A stretch of DNA of 64,000 nt from Bacteroides faecis MAJ27 (GCF_900106755.1 NZ_FNNN01000023.1:30564-94563); one strand, 5' to 3'. Positions 54,976 through 63,973 are shown, numbered from the stretch's first letter. A program made the numbers and translations. Notes: generated by a model from the letters alone, not told the origin.

Positions 54976-56058
54976 TTAAATGAAATCGTCTCCCAGTTGC
55001 ATCTGGGCGTCATTTACATACTTGCGGATGGAATGTTCTTCGTCTTTACGGCAAATTAGCAGGACATTGTCCGATTCAGCTATCAGATATCCTTCCAGTC
55101 CATCGATCACGGCGAGTTTTCCTTTAGGGAGTACGATCATATTATCTTTTCCATTGTATATCAAAGAATGGCTTTTTAACGTTACATTGCCTTCCCGGTC
55201 TCTTTCTGACAAATCGTAGAGTGATCCCCATGTGCCCAGATCAGACCATCCAAAGTCGCCCAAAGATACATATACATTGTCTGCTTTTTCCATGATGCCG
55301 AAGTCGATGGAAACATTGGGACATGCAGGGAAGTTTTCTTCAATAAATGCTTTTTCTTTGTCGGTGGCATAGATGTTTTTTCCTGGTGCCAGTTTGGATG
55401 CTAATTCGGGAAGAAGGATTTCTGTGGCTTTTATGATAGTATTGACATTCCACATGAATAATCCGGAATTCCAGTAAAATTCACCGCTTTCTACGAATAC
55501 TTTTGCCAATTCCAACTCCGGTTTTTCAGTGAATGTCTTTACTTTGTAGAAGCCATCGCCGGTTGGTTCGTCAATTTGTATATAGCCATATCCGGTTTCA
55601 GGTCGGTTGGGTTTGATTCCCAATGTCAGTAACTTCTCAGAGTGAGAAACGAATTCCAATCCTTTAATGATTGCGGCACGAAATTCTTCTTCCTTTAAAA
55701 TCAGATGATCTGAGGGGGCAACTACGATATTCGCATTCGGGTTTAAAGCACGGATATGATAGGCAGCCCATGCGATGCATGGAGCCGTATTTCTTCTTGC
55801 CGGTTCCAATAATATCTGTTTCTCATCCAATTCGGGAAGTTGTTCCTTTACCAGATCGGCATACATTGCATTGGTAACAATAAGAATATTTTCGGTCGGG
55901 ATTACTTTTTGAAAGCGGTCGAAGGTCTGTTGCAGGAGTGAACGACCGGTTCCGAAGAAGTCAAGAAATTGTTTGGGCAATGTTTTGCGGCTAAACGGCC
56001 AGAAGCGGCTACCGATACCACCACCCATAATCACGCAATAATTATCCATGTTTGTCAT
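54976..56058 (-). CDS. Mannose-1-phosphate guanylyltransferase
   Basis: A 360-residue nucleotidyltransferase making GDP-mannose from GTP and mannose-1-phosphate. The N-terminal signature is CVIMGGGIGSRFWPFSRKTLPKQFL, followed by LLEPARRNTAPCIAWAA and VKTFTEKPELELA. It lacks the C-terminal phosphomannose isomerase domain found in bifunctional ManC/AlgA proteins. GDP-mannose feeds capsule, O-glycan and GDP-fucose synthesis. No glycosyltransferase cluster is next to it. Confidence 0.93.
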   Translation of the reverse strand: MTNMDNYCVIMGGGIGSRFWPFSRKTLPKQFLDFFGTGRSLLQQTFDRFQKVIPTENILIVTNAMYADLVKEQLPELDEKQILLEPARRNTAPCIAWAAYHIRALNPNANIVVAPSDHLILKEEEFRAAIIKGLEFVSHSEKLLTLGIKPNRPETGYGYIQIDEPTGDGFYKVKTFTEKPELELAKVFVESGEFYWNSGLFMWNVNTIIKATEILLPELASKLAPGKNIYATDKEKAFIEENFPACPNVSIDFGIMEKADNVYVSLGDFGWSDLGTWGSLYDLSERDREGNVTLKSHSLIYNGKDNMIVLPKGKLAVIDGLEGYLIAESDNVLLICRKDEEHSIRKYVNDAQMQLGDDFI

Positions 56059-56167
56059 GATAGTGACTCTATTTTTAAATGTTTTTGCTAATGTACGGTT
56101 TATTCTCTAAATACAGAAGTCTTTGGGGCATGTTTTATTATTTTTTGCTCCTTTTTTTACTCAAACT

Positions 56168-56198
56168 ATTGTGGATTCAAAATATTGTCGTATCTTTG
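56168..56198 (+). promoter_or_regulatory. tRNA-Leu promoter
   Basis: ATTG (56168-56171), 19 nt, TATCTTTG (56191-56198), 24 nt before the mature tRNA 5' end. Confidence 0.75.
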
Positions 56199-56222
56199 CA
56201 CCGCAATTGAGAAATCAAGCAT

Positions 56223-56309
56223 GCCCAGATGGCGGAATCGGTAGACGCGCTGGTCTCAAACACCAGTGGATTCACTTCCATCCCGGTTCGACCCCGGGTC
56301 TGGGTACCA
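56223..56309 (+). tRNA. tRNA-Leu (CAA)
   Basis: A class II tRNA with a long variable arm. Acceptor GCCCAGA/TCTGGGT, anticodon stem CTGGT/ACCAG with CAA as anticodon, T-arm with GGTTCGACCCC. CCA is encoded at 56307-56309. Confidence 0.95.
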
Positions 56310-56311
56310 CG

Positions 56312-56350
56312 AAAAGCTAAGAATTGAGTAATCAATTACTTAGCTTTTTT
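56312..56350 (+). terminator. Terminator of tRNA-Leu
   Basis: AAAAGCTAAG (56312-56321) pairs with CTTAGCTTTT, with an inner AATTGA/TCAATT stem, followed by a T-run. Confidence 0.85.
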
Positions 56351-56435
56351 GTTATAGGGCATTTCTTTCTAATGTGCACTATCAGAAGTTTCCCGATATT
56401 TTCTATAGACTGTGTTATTTGCAGCAAAAATACTA

Positions 56436-56474
56436 AAAAGGTGCAATTCACTTTTACGATGAATTGCACCTTTT
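56436..56474. terminator. Bidirectional terminator beside the DUF418 gene
   Basis: AAAAGGTGCAATTCA (56436-56450) and TGAATTGCACCTTTT (56460-56474) form a perfect 15-bp stem, 19 bp beyond the end of the DUF418 gene, with T runs on both sides. Confidence 0.85.
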
Positions 56475-56492
56475 CTTATCTCTCAGTATCAT

Positions 56493-57680
56493 TTATCCCT
56501 TACCTACCTTTATCCAGGTTGCTTTCTTCCATAACCATTCTAATGGACCCTGACGATGTGAACGAAGCCACCAGTTACAAAAAAAGTATTGTAAAAAGAA
56601 TACGCTTACACCAATAAGGATACACGCTGTAATGCCTGTATGCAGATAAAGCCCTAGTCCCCAGTTGTAAAACAAGAACCCTCCGATTAAAGATTGTGAC
56701 AGGTAGTTGGTCAAGCTCATGCGTCCATAAGGTGCAAATTTATGAAGAACATTCTTAAGGGTTGTCAGGTAATAAACCAGTATGATACCTGCAAACATGA
56801 TTCCTGTAAATGCAATATTTGACAGTGACTTGCATAGAAGGACAGAAGGTACAAGTAGTGCTTCGCGACTTATAAAGTCGGGGAGTATATTTATCAAACC
56901 ATAAATGGGGAAAAAAGCGGTAACGGCTATGATGAATACTTTAATCCAGATTTTTATATTCTTTTCTGAATAGAGAAACGCGTTGCTACGCCCAATTATC
57001 ATACCTACCATAAACAGACCGGCGGTTTGAGTAACTCTTCCGTGTAATAGCATCCAACCCATATTGGCAACATTACCCGTCCATATGGCAGTTTTGCACA
57101 TTTCGAGGAAAGAACCTTCTTTTTGAGCAGCATTGACTAACTCCCAGTATGGAGCATCAAGATCAGCATTGATAATATAGTCGGGGTTGATGAGTGCATA
57201 AATTATTTGTCCCAACTCAATAGGCTGCAGGAGAAGAATAACTGCTATGATCGTGACTGTGCGGGTAGAAAGCCGACAGACTGCGATCAATACATAGCCC
57301 AACAATGCATAGAGTATCAATATTTCACCGGGAAATAGGGCAGAATTGATGCAGGCTATAAAAAGAAGTAATACTAACCGCCAGGCAAATCGACCACGAA
57401 AATCTTTTCCTTTTTGTTTTTGTGAGTTGTCTTGAATAAAAAAGCTAAATCCAAAAAGCAATGCGAAAATGCAGTAGGCTTTACCGGAGAAGGTAAAAAA
57501 CACACTGTCCCAGATTACTCTGTCTGTAAATATCAGAAAGTTGCAGGTTTCTTCCGGAAAGCTATTAAGACTGAACCGTTCGATAAAATGGATAAGAGTA
57601 ATCCCCATTACGGCAAAACCACGTAATACATCTGCTATTTCGATACGATTATTACTGGGTAGTGTACTAGATAAGTGCAT
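56493..57680 (-). CDS. DUF418-family membrane protein
   Basis: A 395-residue polytopic inner-membrane protein with about ten helices. It opens IEIADVLRGFAVMGITLIHFIERFSL, the DUF418 N-terminal motif (IxxxDxLRGxAxxGI), and the C-terminal half has FAPYGRMSLTNYLSQSLIGGFLFYNWGLGLY, typical for the family. Function is not established for the family; related proteins are acyltransferase-like membrane enzymes. It is monocistronic. Confidence 0.85.
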   Translation of the reverse strand: MHLSSTLPSNNRIEIADVLRGFAVMGITLIHFIERFSLNSFPEETCNFLIFTDRVIWDSVFFTFSGKAYCIFALLFGFSFFIQDNSQKQKGKDFRGRFAWRLVLLLFIACINSALFPGEILILYALLGYVLIAVCRLSTRTVTIIAVILLLQPIELGQIIYALINPDYIINADLDAPYWELVNAAQKEGSFLEMCKTAIWTGNVANMGWMLLHGRVTQTAGLFMVGMIIGRSNAFLYSEKNIKIWIKVFIIAVTAFFPIYGLINILPDFISREALLVPSVLLCKSLSNIAFTGIMFAGIILVYYLTTLKNVLHKFAPYGRMSLTNYLSQSLIGGFLFYNWGLGLYLHTGITACILIGVSVFFLQYFFCNWWLRSHRQGPLEWLWKKATWIKVGKG

Positions 57681-57841
57681 ACTTTTTAGAGTTATAATGT
57701 TAACATGTTTTTTATTTCAGATGCAAATTTAACGTACGCCCTCCATATTTCAGGAAAAATACTGTTCAATAAAGAACAAAATATGACCTTCAGGGGCTTT
57801 GTAGCATCTTGGAAAAGGCAATGTTTTATAGTTGAACCATG

Positions 57842-58630
57842 CTATGTTGGTTTTATCAAATAGAAACAACTGGTACTGAATACATTTCTTATGAAAGGAA
57901 TATGTGCGATCATTCTGTTTAGTTTGCGTGGGGCTAGTCCAGATTTAATTTTGTAGTGCGGGTTGATGAAGTATAACTGTTCATTGACGATTTGATAGCC
58001 AGTCTGTTTTACTGTTTTTCGCAGCATTTCTATTGTACATCTGGTCTGTTTGATGGTTAGCAATTCTTGGATCGTGCTTTCTTGTTCACTGAAGATTCTC
58101 AAAATTCCTTGATATAAAATGCGAGGTAACAGATGGATAAATGGCATATGAGAGATAACTTTACTTCGTGCAATCTGCTGATGACCGCCAAATGGCATTT
58201 GCCAGGCAGGAAAAGCGATGAAGATAACACCGTTGGGAGATAGATAATTCTTTAAGCTGTGCAGAAATAACTCTTTGTTGTCGATGTGTTCTATTACATC
58301 ATGTATGAGGATAAGCGGGAAATGTTTCTGTAAATCATTTAATAAGAAGATATCAGAAGCAATAAAAGTTCCTTTTTGCTTTTTGGTAATGAAGAAGTTT
58401 TTTGCCTGTTCAATTCGCGAGACGGCAATATCGATTCCAATGGTGTCACAACCTAGTTCAGCGAAAGGAAGCAGATTTCCTCCTTCGCCACATCCTACTT
58501 CCAATACCTTGTTTGGCAGGTTGCCGATATTCTTTTTTATATAAGGTATATAATAATTTCTCGTAGTGTGAGCTTGTTCCTCAAAATAACGTTCGCGGTT
58601 TGTATGTCGTTCCTGCATTTGATTTGTCAA
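57842..58630 (-). CDS. Class I SAM-dependent methyltransferase
   Basis: A 262-residue Rossmann-fold methyltransferase. The SAM-binding motif I is VLEVGCGEGGNLLPFAELG (~41-59), motif II is TIGIDIAVSRIEQA, and motif IV is LILIHDVIEHIDNKELF. The substrate is not identifiable; homologues modify lipids, sugars or small metabolites. The C-terminal ~60 residues are basic. The next gene on this strand (sigma-barrel fusion) ends 66 nt upstream. Confidence 0.85.
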   Translation of the reverse strand: MTNQMQERHTNRERYFEEQAHTTRNYYIPYIKKNIGNLPNKVLEVGCGEGGNLLPFAELGCDTIGIDIAVSRIEQAKNFFITKKQKGTFIASDIFLLNDLQKHFPLILIHDVIEHIDNKELFLHSLKNYLSPNGVIFIAFPAWQMPFGGHQQIARSKVISHMPFIHLLPRILYQGILRIFSEQESTIQELLTIKQTRCTIEMLRKTVKQTGYQIVNEQLYFINPHYKIKSGLAPRKLNRMIAHIPFIRNVFSTSCFYLIKPT

Positions 58631-58639
58631 TTGTTTCTA

Positions 58640-58685
58640 GGGTTTCTATAGTTATGATTCACGATCGGCCAGAAGACTGCATGAC
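58640..58685. repeat. Repeat block 3' of the sigma-barrel gene
   Basis: Contains GGGTTTCTAT (58640-58649) and AAGACTGCATGAC (58673-58685). The latter recurs as a direct repeat at 60385-60397, and the former recurs inverted at 60373-60382, both upstream of the sigma-barrel start codon. Confidence 0.6.
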
Positions 58686-58696
58686 AGAATGACTTT

Positions 58697-60352
58697 TTAC
58701 CAGGAAAAACGAATACCTACAGGAACGGTGAACGTAACCGGATGTTCTTTTCGGATGGTACGCAATGAACTTCCATCGGGAATATAATAATTGATAGTTG
58801 GTTCTATGTAGATGCTGGTATGGGGTGTAAACTGATATTGTACACCTGCGCTTGCATTGACTGACCATTGTAAAGGCGCCTCTAATGTCTGATAACCTAA
58901 ATTAATGGGTACACTGTCTGTTACATGGGAAGTATGCAGTGTACTTTTTAACGGGATCTCCATTTGGAAACCGGCTGTCGAGTAGAATGAGAGCCGTTTG
59001 TAATTTCCAAGTCGGTAAGAAATACGGAAAGGGATACCGATATAATGGAGCTTCTGTGTTTCCTGAATGCGGTATTCTTTTCCTGTGGTGAACTCTGATT
59101 TTAGATAGGTATATTGCAGTCCGGTTTCTATGCTCCAGTGGTGGCTGAGTTTTTTGTTGAATGAGAGCCCGAAAGTGATAGGGGTATCATGATGCTGATG
59201 TTCTATAATCCTTCCACTATTGTTCTTGGCAATTGTCATTAGCGTCAGCGAATCACCTAAAGTCCCTTCTTGATGGCGGGTGTTTAAATAGTCATAATAT
59301 TCTTCCCAGGTATTGACTTGTTGGGGGAGCCCACTTTCCAAACCGTCAGAGTGTGGTGTTGCTATCAACTTATATAGGTTTTGTGCCAGCTGAGGCCCAA
59401 CTGACCCTGCCAACATTATTTTCCATTTTCCTGCTTTCTTCTTTGGGGGTGAGGCAAATTTTCGGCTTGAATATGAGAAGGCAATCGTTTGGTCTGTAGG
59501 CTCCCATATAAAAGACGGTTTTACGGCAGGCAGTTTATCTGCCGGGTCTTTTCTTTCAGAGATGGCAGATGATATTGTTGCGGCTGTGTCTGATGCCAAT
59601 CGGGGAAGATTTGTTAAAGTGATATTATAACGCTCCTCTTCTTTGTAATGGGGGATATATCTGGAAGAAATTGTATTTTCATTTTCCGGCTTCTTCTCTA
59701 TTTTCGATTTCCGGATAACATTTTTCGCCCAATGATTAGTTTTAGTATCTCTTCTTTTCCAGTCCAAATAGTCATGTATCATTGGGAAAAGGAACAAAAT
59801 CACTAATATGAGAATCTGTTTGTAATCAGAAATCATCTTTTTAAGTAATCCTTTTGCCCTGAATAATTGGGAAGAGGAGGAATGCGGAGCTATATTCAGC
59901 AGTTTTCCTATTTCCTTGTGAGACAAACCTTCCAATATTGCCAGTTTGAATACTTTGCTATATCCTTCCGGTAACTTCTCGACCATTTCTGCTATCTTAT
60001 CATAAGGAATGGAATCAGATAATGGAGGATTATCGACAGGTTCCTCTTCTTCCGCAATGTCTGATAGGGAAATAGAAGTGTTTGCGCTATTTTGGTTAAG
60101 ATATCTTAGTGATATATTCTTCATGATTGCCCCCATCCAACTTTCTAGTTTCTCAGGGGTACGCAGTGAATCAATCGAAGTGAAAATGACAATGAATCCG
60201 TCGTGTAGGAGATCTTGTGCGATTTGTTTGTCTGGCACATAATGAAGGCATATTTTCATCATCTTGCCCGAATAAGTTTTATAAAGCAGGCCCAAAGCCA
60301 GCTCATCGCCTTCTTTACATAAATCTACAAGTTCTTTTATATCCATGTGCAT
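58697..60352 (-). CDS. ECF sigma factor fused through a transmembrane helix to an outer-membrane beta-barrel
   Basis: One open 551-codon frame. Residues ~21-87 are sigma region 2 (LLYKTYSGKMMKICLHYVPDK, QDLLHDGFIVIFTSIDSLR) and ~118-174 sigma region 4 (MVEKLPEGYSKVFKLAILEG, LSHKEIGKLLNIAPHSSSSQ, LFRAKGLLKKM). A transmembrane helix covers ~179-196 (ILILVILFLFPMIHDYL). Residues ~197-305 are a polar, proline- and lysine-rich linker, and ~308-551 an outer-membrane beta-barrel with alternating strands ending GIRFSW; a C-terminal aromatic is the BAM signal. The sigma part would be cytoplasmic, the barrel in the outer membrane. No anti-sigma domain is seen in the frame. B. thetaiotaomicron is known to have dual-membrane-spanning anti-sigma factors; here the sigma factor itself is tethered. 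Start may be ATG 60352 or ATG 60346. The dynamin module lies divergently upstream. Confidence 0.8.
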   Translation of the reverse strand: MHMDIKELVDLCKEGDELALGLLYKTYSGKMMKICLHYVPDKQIAQDLLHDGFIVIFTSIDSLRTPEKLESWMGAIMKNISLRYLNQNSANTSISLSDIAEEEEPVDNPPLSDSIPYDKIAEMVEKLPEGYSKVFKLAILEGLSHKEIGKLLNIAPHSSSSQLFRAKGLLKKMISDYKQILILVILFLFPMIHDYLDWKRRDTKTNHWAKNVIRKSKIEKKPENENTISSRYIPHYKEEERYNITLTNLPRLASDTAATISSAISERKDPADKLPAVKPSFIWEPTDQTIAFSYSSRKFASPPKKKAGKWKIMLAGSVGPQLAQNLYKLIATPHSDGLESGLPQQVNTWEEYYDYLNTRHQEGTLGDSLTLMTIAKNNSGRIIEHQHHDTPITFGLSFNKKLSHHWSIETGLQYTYLKSEFTTGKEYRIQETQKLHYIGIPFRISYRLGNYKRLSFYSTAGFQMEIPLKSTLHTSHVTDSVPINLGYQTLEAPLQWSVNASAGVQYQFTPHTSIYIEPTINYYIPDGSSLRTIRKEHPVTFTVPVGIRFSW

Positions 60353-60640
60353 GTATTATTTTAATATGATGGATAGAAACCCGAAAGACTGCATGACTCT
60401 TTCTGTTTTAACATTTATAATATGTGGCAACATGTTGGATACAAAGAAGTGAGACGCTTAGTTACTTCATGATTTTTAGCGGTTTAAGAGTCCGTTCTCA
60501 TCAAATAATAGAACTTTACCGCCAGTAATTTACTTTTTTGTGGGCTATACATTTTTTATTTCCCGGCAAACTGTTAACTTTATCTCAATATTATAATAAT
60601 GCATGGAACAGCGGTTGCGCTATCATTGAAATTCTTGTTT
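60353..60640. other. Divergent regulatory region between sigma-barrel and dynamin genes
   Basis: 288 bp without a gene. It carries ATAGAAACCC (60373-60382), AAGACTGCATGAC (60385-60397) and the palindrome CAACATGTTG (60428-60437). Near the dynamin start, TAACTTTA (60575-60582) is a one-mismatch -7 box. An ECF-type promoter, if present, is not recognisable to me. Confidence 0.55.
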
Positions 60641-62593
60641 ATGAGTAAATACAAATTTATAGAAGAAAAAGTAGAAACAATGTCTCTGCCGGAGCTCAGG
60701 GTATTCTTGAATATACTGAAGAATAAATCTCAGGAATTGATGTCAACACTGGAGATAGCGGGGAGGATAAAGGACCTGGAGATTGTTTATAAGTCTATTC
60801 AGAAACTGACAAATCGTGCTTCTGAATTTGACGGAGGCTCTTTTCTTATATTGGTGGTTGGACCTGTGAAATCGGGAAAATCTACTTTAGTCAATCTGAT
60901 AGCACACGCTCATGTCAGCCCCACTCATTTTCTGGAGTGTACGGTGCGTCCTTCTATCATATCAAAAGGACAGGAAGAATCCATTACTTCCATCTTCTCT
61001 ACCGCCGATAAAGTCAAAAAGGTGGAACAGTTTGACTCGGTCATTGATAGTCTGCGCGGATTTGAGAAACTGGAAAACATTCCCGAGATAGGCATCGAGA
61101 AGAAAGAACTGAATGATATTAATTTGGATGCCTGTGTTTCACTGGCTTTGGAAGAAAGCGTAATTAATGCGGATCATACGTTGGTGACATCTATAACAAC
61201 GTCCGGCGGGGAGCTTCTGAAAGATAATATATTTTTGGTGGATATGCCCGGACTGGACGGTGGATATGCAAATCTGGATAATCCCATTTATGAAACGATT
61301 TCTCAAAGGGCAGATTTCGTAATATTTGTGCAAAGTTCAAATTCTGCTATATCGAAGGTTTCCAATCGTTTTCTGAAGTTGTTGCAGGAGAATAATCCGA
61401 AAGTTCCGGTTTGCCTTTTGCATAACGTATTTGAAGCGGCCTACTGGCATTCGGAAGAAGAGAAGCAGGCAGTCATTAAAGCGCAGGTAGAATTTGCAGA
61501 GAATGAAATGGGGAGACGGAATTTCCAGTTAAAGGGGAGTATATACAGCTTGAACTTGGGCAAAGTGGCGGATGCTGCCAGTTATGAAGGGGTGGAAAAC
61601 CTTCAGGAAGAAGCTGCGAAGTTTCAGGAATTTGAGAAGGACTTGTATGGCAAGGTAATCTCTAATAGTACTGACATACGTCTGCGAAGTGTAATAGGAA
61701 GAACACTGAACCAATTGGAAAAACTGGATAACTCAGTCAGTGACCTGATAGACAAACAGGAAGCAATCGATGAAGAATACCGGGCTGCGGCAGCTTCGTT
61801 TGACGAATTACTTCATCAGGCAAATGAGCTTGGTTATGATGGGGGTGATTTTAGGAAAATGGTGCAAGTGTATATGGATGATGATTTGAAAGAGTTTGTG
61901 GAAATCGTGAAGGAGTATTATGACTCCGCATGCAATTCCGCCTATGCAGGTGGAGCAAAGGGAAAGGAGGCGACCCGCGCCCTTGTCACAAAGTTTATGA
62001 CTGATTCGTCAGCGGCAATAAAAAGCAAGTTTCTTGATTCTCATGAACATAGCCTGGTCCGGCAGTATCTGCGGAAATTGTCTAATTTGAAAGATGATGT
62101 GTCTTTTATAGAGAAGATGAATGCTTTCTTGAAACAAAAAGGTTGTATGACTTTTGATTCAGTGTCGCAAGTAGCAGATTTCCCGATGGTCGATTTTGAT
62201 TTACAGGGAGCTTTTGATGTAAAGAATATCAATCATCCGACGGTTCCACATATCGGAATCCCCAATCCTTTCGGAACGTATTCGATAGCGGAAATTCAAC
62301 ATTTTCTGAAGAAAGCGATGGAGTGCATCACCGGAATCGATCATACGCATACGGGAAGAACAATCAAGGGGTATCTTCAGTTGACTGTCGGGAAGAGTAT
62401 ATGCAAAGCAGCCAATGATCTTTATGATCAGTATGTACCTGTACGTAAGCAGCGTATCATTGATTTTCTGGAACGGCAAAAAGAGGCGTATCTGGGAGAA
62501 TTAGTTCCTGATAAAGAAGAATTTGACAGGAAAGATGCATTGCTTCGGTCGATAAACACACAAGTTCAGAGTTTTAAAGATTCAATAAGATAA
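60641..62593 (+). CDS. Bacterial dynamin-like GTPase
   Basis: A 650-residue soluble large GTPase. A helical N-terminal part precedes the G domain: P-loop VVGPVKSGKSTLVN (74-82), a G2 Thr in ECTVRPSII, G3 LVDMPGLDGG (~201-207), and a degenerate G4 in CLLHNVFEAA. After the G domain, long helices (~330-520, e.g. VIGRTLNQLEKLDNSVSDLIDKQEAI) form a stalk-like region. A Pro/Gly/Phe-rich patch lies near 560-580. The frame is open from 60599; ATG 60641 (MSKYKFIEEKVE) avoids an odd hydrophobic lead. It probably remodels or seals membranes with the partner encoded 10 nt downstream. Confidence 0.83.
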   Translation: MSKYKFIEEKVETMSLPELRVFLNILKNKSQELMSTLEIAGRIKDLEIVYKSIQKLTNRASEFDGGSFLILVVGPVKSGKSTLVNLIAHAHVSPTHFLECTVRPSIISKGQEESITSIFSTADKVKKVEQFDSVIDSLRGFEKLENIPEIGIEKKELNDINLDACVSLALEESVINADHTLVTSITTSGGELLKDNIFLVDMPGLDGGYANLDNPIYETISQRADFVIFVQSSNSAISKVSNRFLKLLQENNPKVPVCLLHNVFEAAYWHSEEEKQAVIKAQVEFAENEMGRRNFQLKGSIYSLNLGKVADAASYEGVENLQEEAAKFQEFEKDLYGKVISNSTDIRLRSVIGRTLNQLEKLDNSVSDLIDKQEAIDEEYRAAAASFDELLHQANELGYDGGDFRKMVQVYMDDDLKEFVEIVKEYYDSACNSAYAGGAKGKEATRALVTKFMTDSSAAIKSKFLDSHEHSLVRQYLRKLSNLKDDVSFIEKMNAFLKQKGCMTFDSVSQVADFPMVDFDLQGAFDVKNINHPTVPHIGIPNPFGTYSIAEIQHFLKKAMECITGIDHTHTGRTIKGYLQLTVGKSICKAANDLYDQYVPVRKQRIIDFLERQKEAYLGELVPDKEEFDRKDALLRSINTQVQSFKDSIR

Positions 62594-62603
62594 GAATAGG
62601 TCT

Positions 62604-63773
62604 ATGAAACGAAATTTATTAATTATCACCCTCCTGTTTTTAGGCTCTTTTGTGATATTATTGTTGGGTAATATCATTATAATAGGTGAGAAAATCGCTT
62701 CCTTATCTCATGTAGCATGGGCAGAGTATGCTTTTTATGTATTGATTCTGATTGTATTTTATGCTGTCGTTATACGTCCGGTGATCCGGGTGCATCGTGC
62801 TCCGCAGATTCCGGCTTTGTCTATTGACGGAGAGTGGGATACGGCACGACTTATAGCGTTCGGGCATAAGCTGGCGGATAATTGCAATTATATACCTAAA
62901 GATAAAACGTGTCCCGAGTTGAGAAAGCTGCATCAGCAGAAGATACGTGAAGACTTGGAACGTTATGCTACGGATAAAGAAGAATTGGTACAGATATTGA
63001 GTGATGAGTTGAAATTGCGTATTGAGGGTGGAGAATTGCGGGAAGCTTCAGGACCACATGTAGAAGATATGCATTCAGTCCGTATCATTGGGATCAACCG
63101 TCGTATTATAGAATGGGCAAAATCTGTTTTTATGATTACCGCCATCTCGCAGAACGGGAAACTTGATACTGTCTCAGTGCTTTATATGAATTATAAGATG
63201 ATAGAGGATGTGATCATTGCCTCCGGTTTTCGTCCCACCCGGCAGCAACTGTTCCGGCAGTACGTTAATATATTGGTTACTTCTCTGATGACTTTTGTTG
63301 CATCCGAAGTCTTTAAAGATATGGGTTCGGTTGCTCCCTTCGAATCGTTGGCGGACCCATCCTCGGATGCTGCATCCGATATAGACTTGTCCGATGCTGC
63401 TGTTGATGGAGCCGATGTCGATCCGGATGATATTGGTGATACCGTTTCGGGAGGTACCGGCTTTTTGAGTATTTTGTCCGGTGTGAAAATTCCGGGTGTA
63501 GTCATAGGTTCGATATGTGACGGAATAGTGAATTCACTGATGACTTTGCGTATCGGTTATGTGACACGTAACTATCTGGTAGATGGAATGAATTCATTAA
63601 ATGGGATCAAGGCCAAAAGAAAAGCGAAGCGTGCAGCCGTGAAGGAGGCACTGAAATCTTTGCCTAAAGTTGTCGTGGTAGGTACTTCTTTTGTGGGAAA
63701 GGGAGCGATGAATATTATTCTGAATATTATTGGCGGTAAGAAAGTGAAGGAAGTTGATGAAACGAGTCATTAA
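62604..63773 (+). CDS. Membrane partner of the dynamin-like GTPase (DUF697/YcjF-like)
   Basis: A 389-residue inner-membrane protein. Two helices (~5-28 and ~41-60) precede a cytoplasmic region, and hydrophobic stretches recur at ~221-238, ~285-312 and ~354-377. The middle and end (RIIEWAKSVFMITAISQNGKLD, NSLMTLRIGYVTRNYL) recall DUF697/YcjF proteins that pair with YcjX-type GTPases. Residues ~244-283 are an Asp/Ala/Ser-rich acidic insert. It starts 10 nt after the dynamin gene, so the two form one operon. The DUF697 link is tentative. Confidence 0.65.
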   Translation: MKRNLLIITLLFLGSFVILLLGNIIIIGEKIASLSHVAWAEYAFYVLILIVFYAVVIRPVIRVHRAPQIPALSIDGEWDTARLIAFGHKLADNCNYIPKDKTCPELRKLHQQKIREDLERYATDKEELVQILSDELKLRIEGGELREASGPHVEDMHSVRIIGINRRIIEWAKSVFMITAISQNGKLDTVSVLYMNYKMIEDVIIASGFRPTRQQLFRQYVNILVTSLMTFVASEVFKDMGSVAPFESLADPSSDAASDIDLSDAAVDGADVDPDDIGDTVSGGTGFLSILSGVKIPGVVIGSICDGIVNSLMTLRIGYVTRNYLVDGMNSLNGIKAKRKAKRAAVKEALKSLPKVVVVGTSFVGKGAMNIILNIIGGKKVKEVDETSH

Positions 63774-63813
63774 ATATAACTTAAATTTGATATAAATCAG
63801 AATCTTTTCATTG

Positions 63814-63850
63814 GAATCGACTCAAAAGGTTGATTCTGTCTCCATTCTTT
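63814..63850 (+). terminator. Terminator of the dynamin operon
   Basis: GAATCGAC (63814-63821) pairs with GTTGATTC (63829-63836) with one G-T pair. A T-rich tail follows. Confidence 0.55.
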
Positions 63851-63940
63851 TTCTTTTGGAAGAAGTAATCTTCGTGGGTGGAGATAATAGATGGAAATAA
63901 AAGACGGCACTGTCCACCATTTTGTGTAAATAGAAAACTT

Positions 63941-63973
63941 CAGGATTCGGGTTTTATACTTGAATCCTGTTTT
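63941..63973. terminator. Hairpin at the right edge
   Basis: CAGGATTC (63941-63948) pairs with GAATCCTG (63962-63969), followed by TTTT. It may terminate a gene entering from outside the window on either side. No coding frame was seen between 63774 and 64000. Confidence 0.5.

Noticed and set aside
56123..56320. 65-codon frame across the tRNA-Leu region
   Set aside because: It runs through the tRNA-Leu promoter and the cloverleaf itself.
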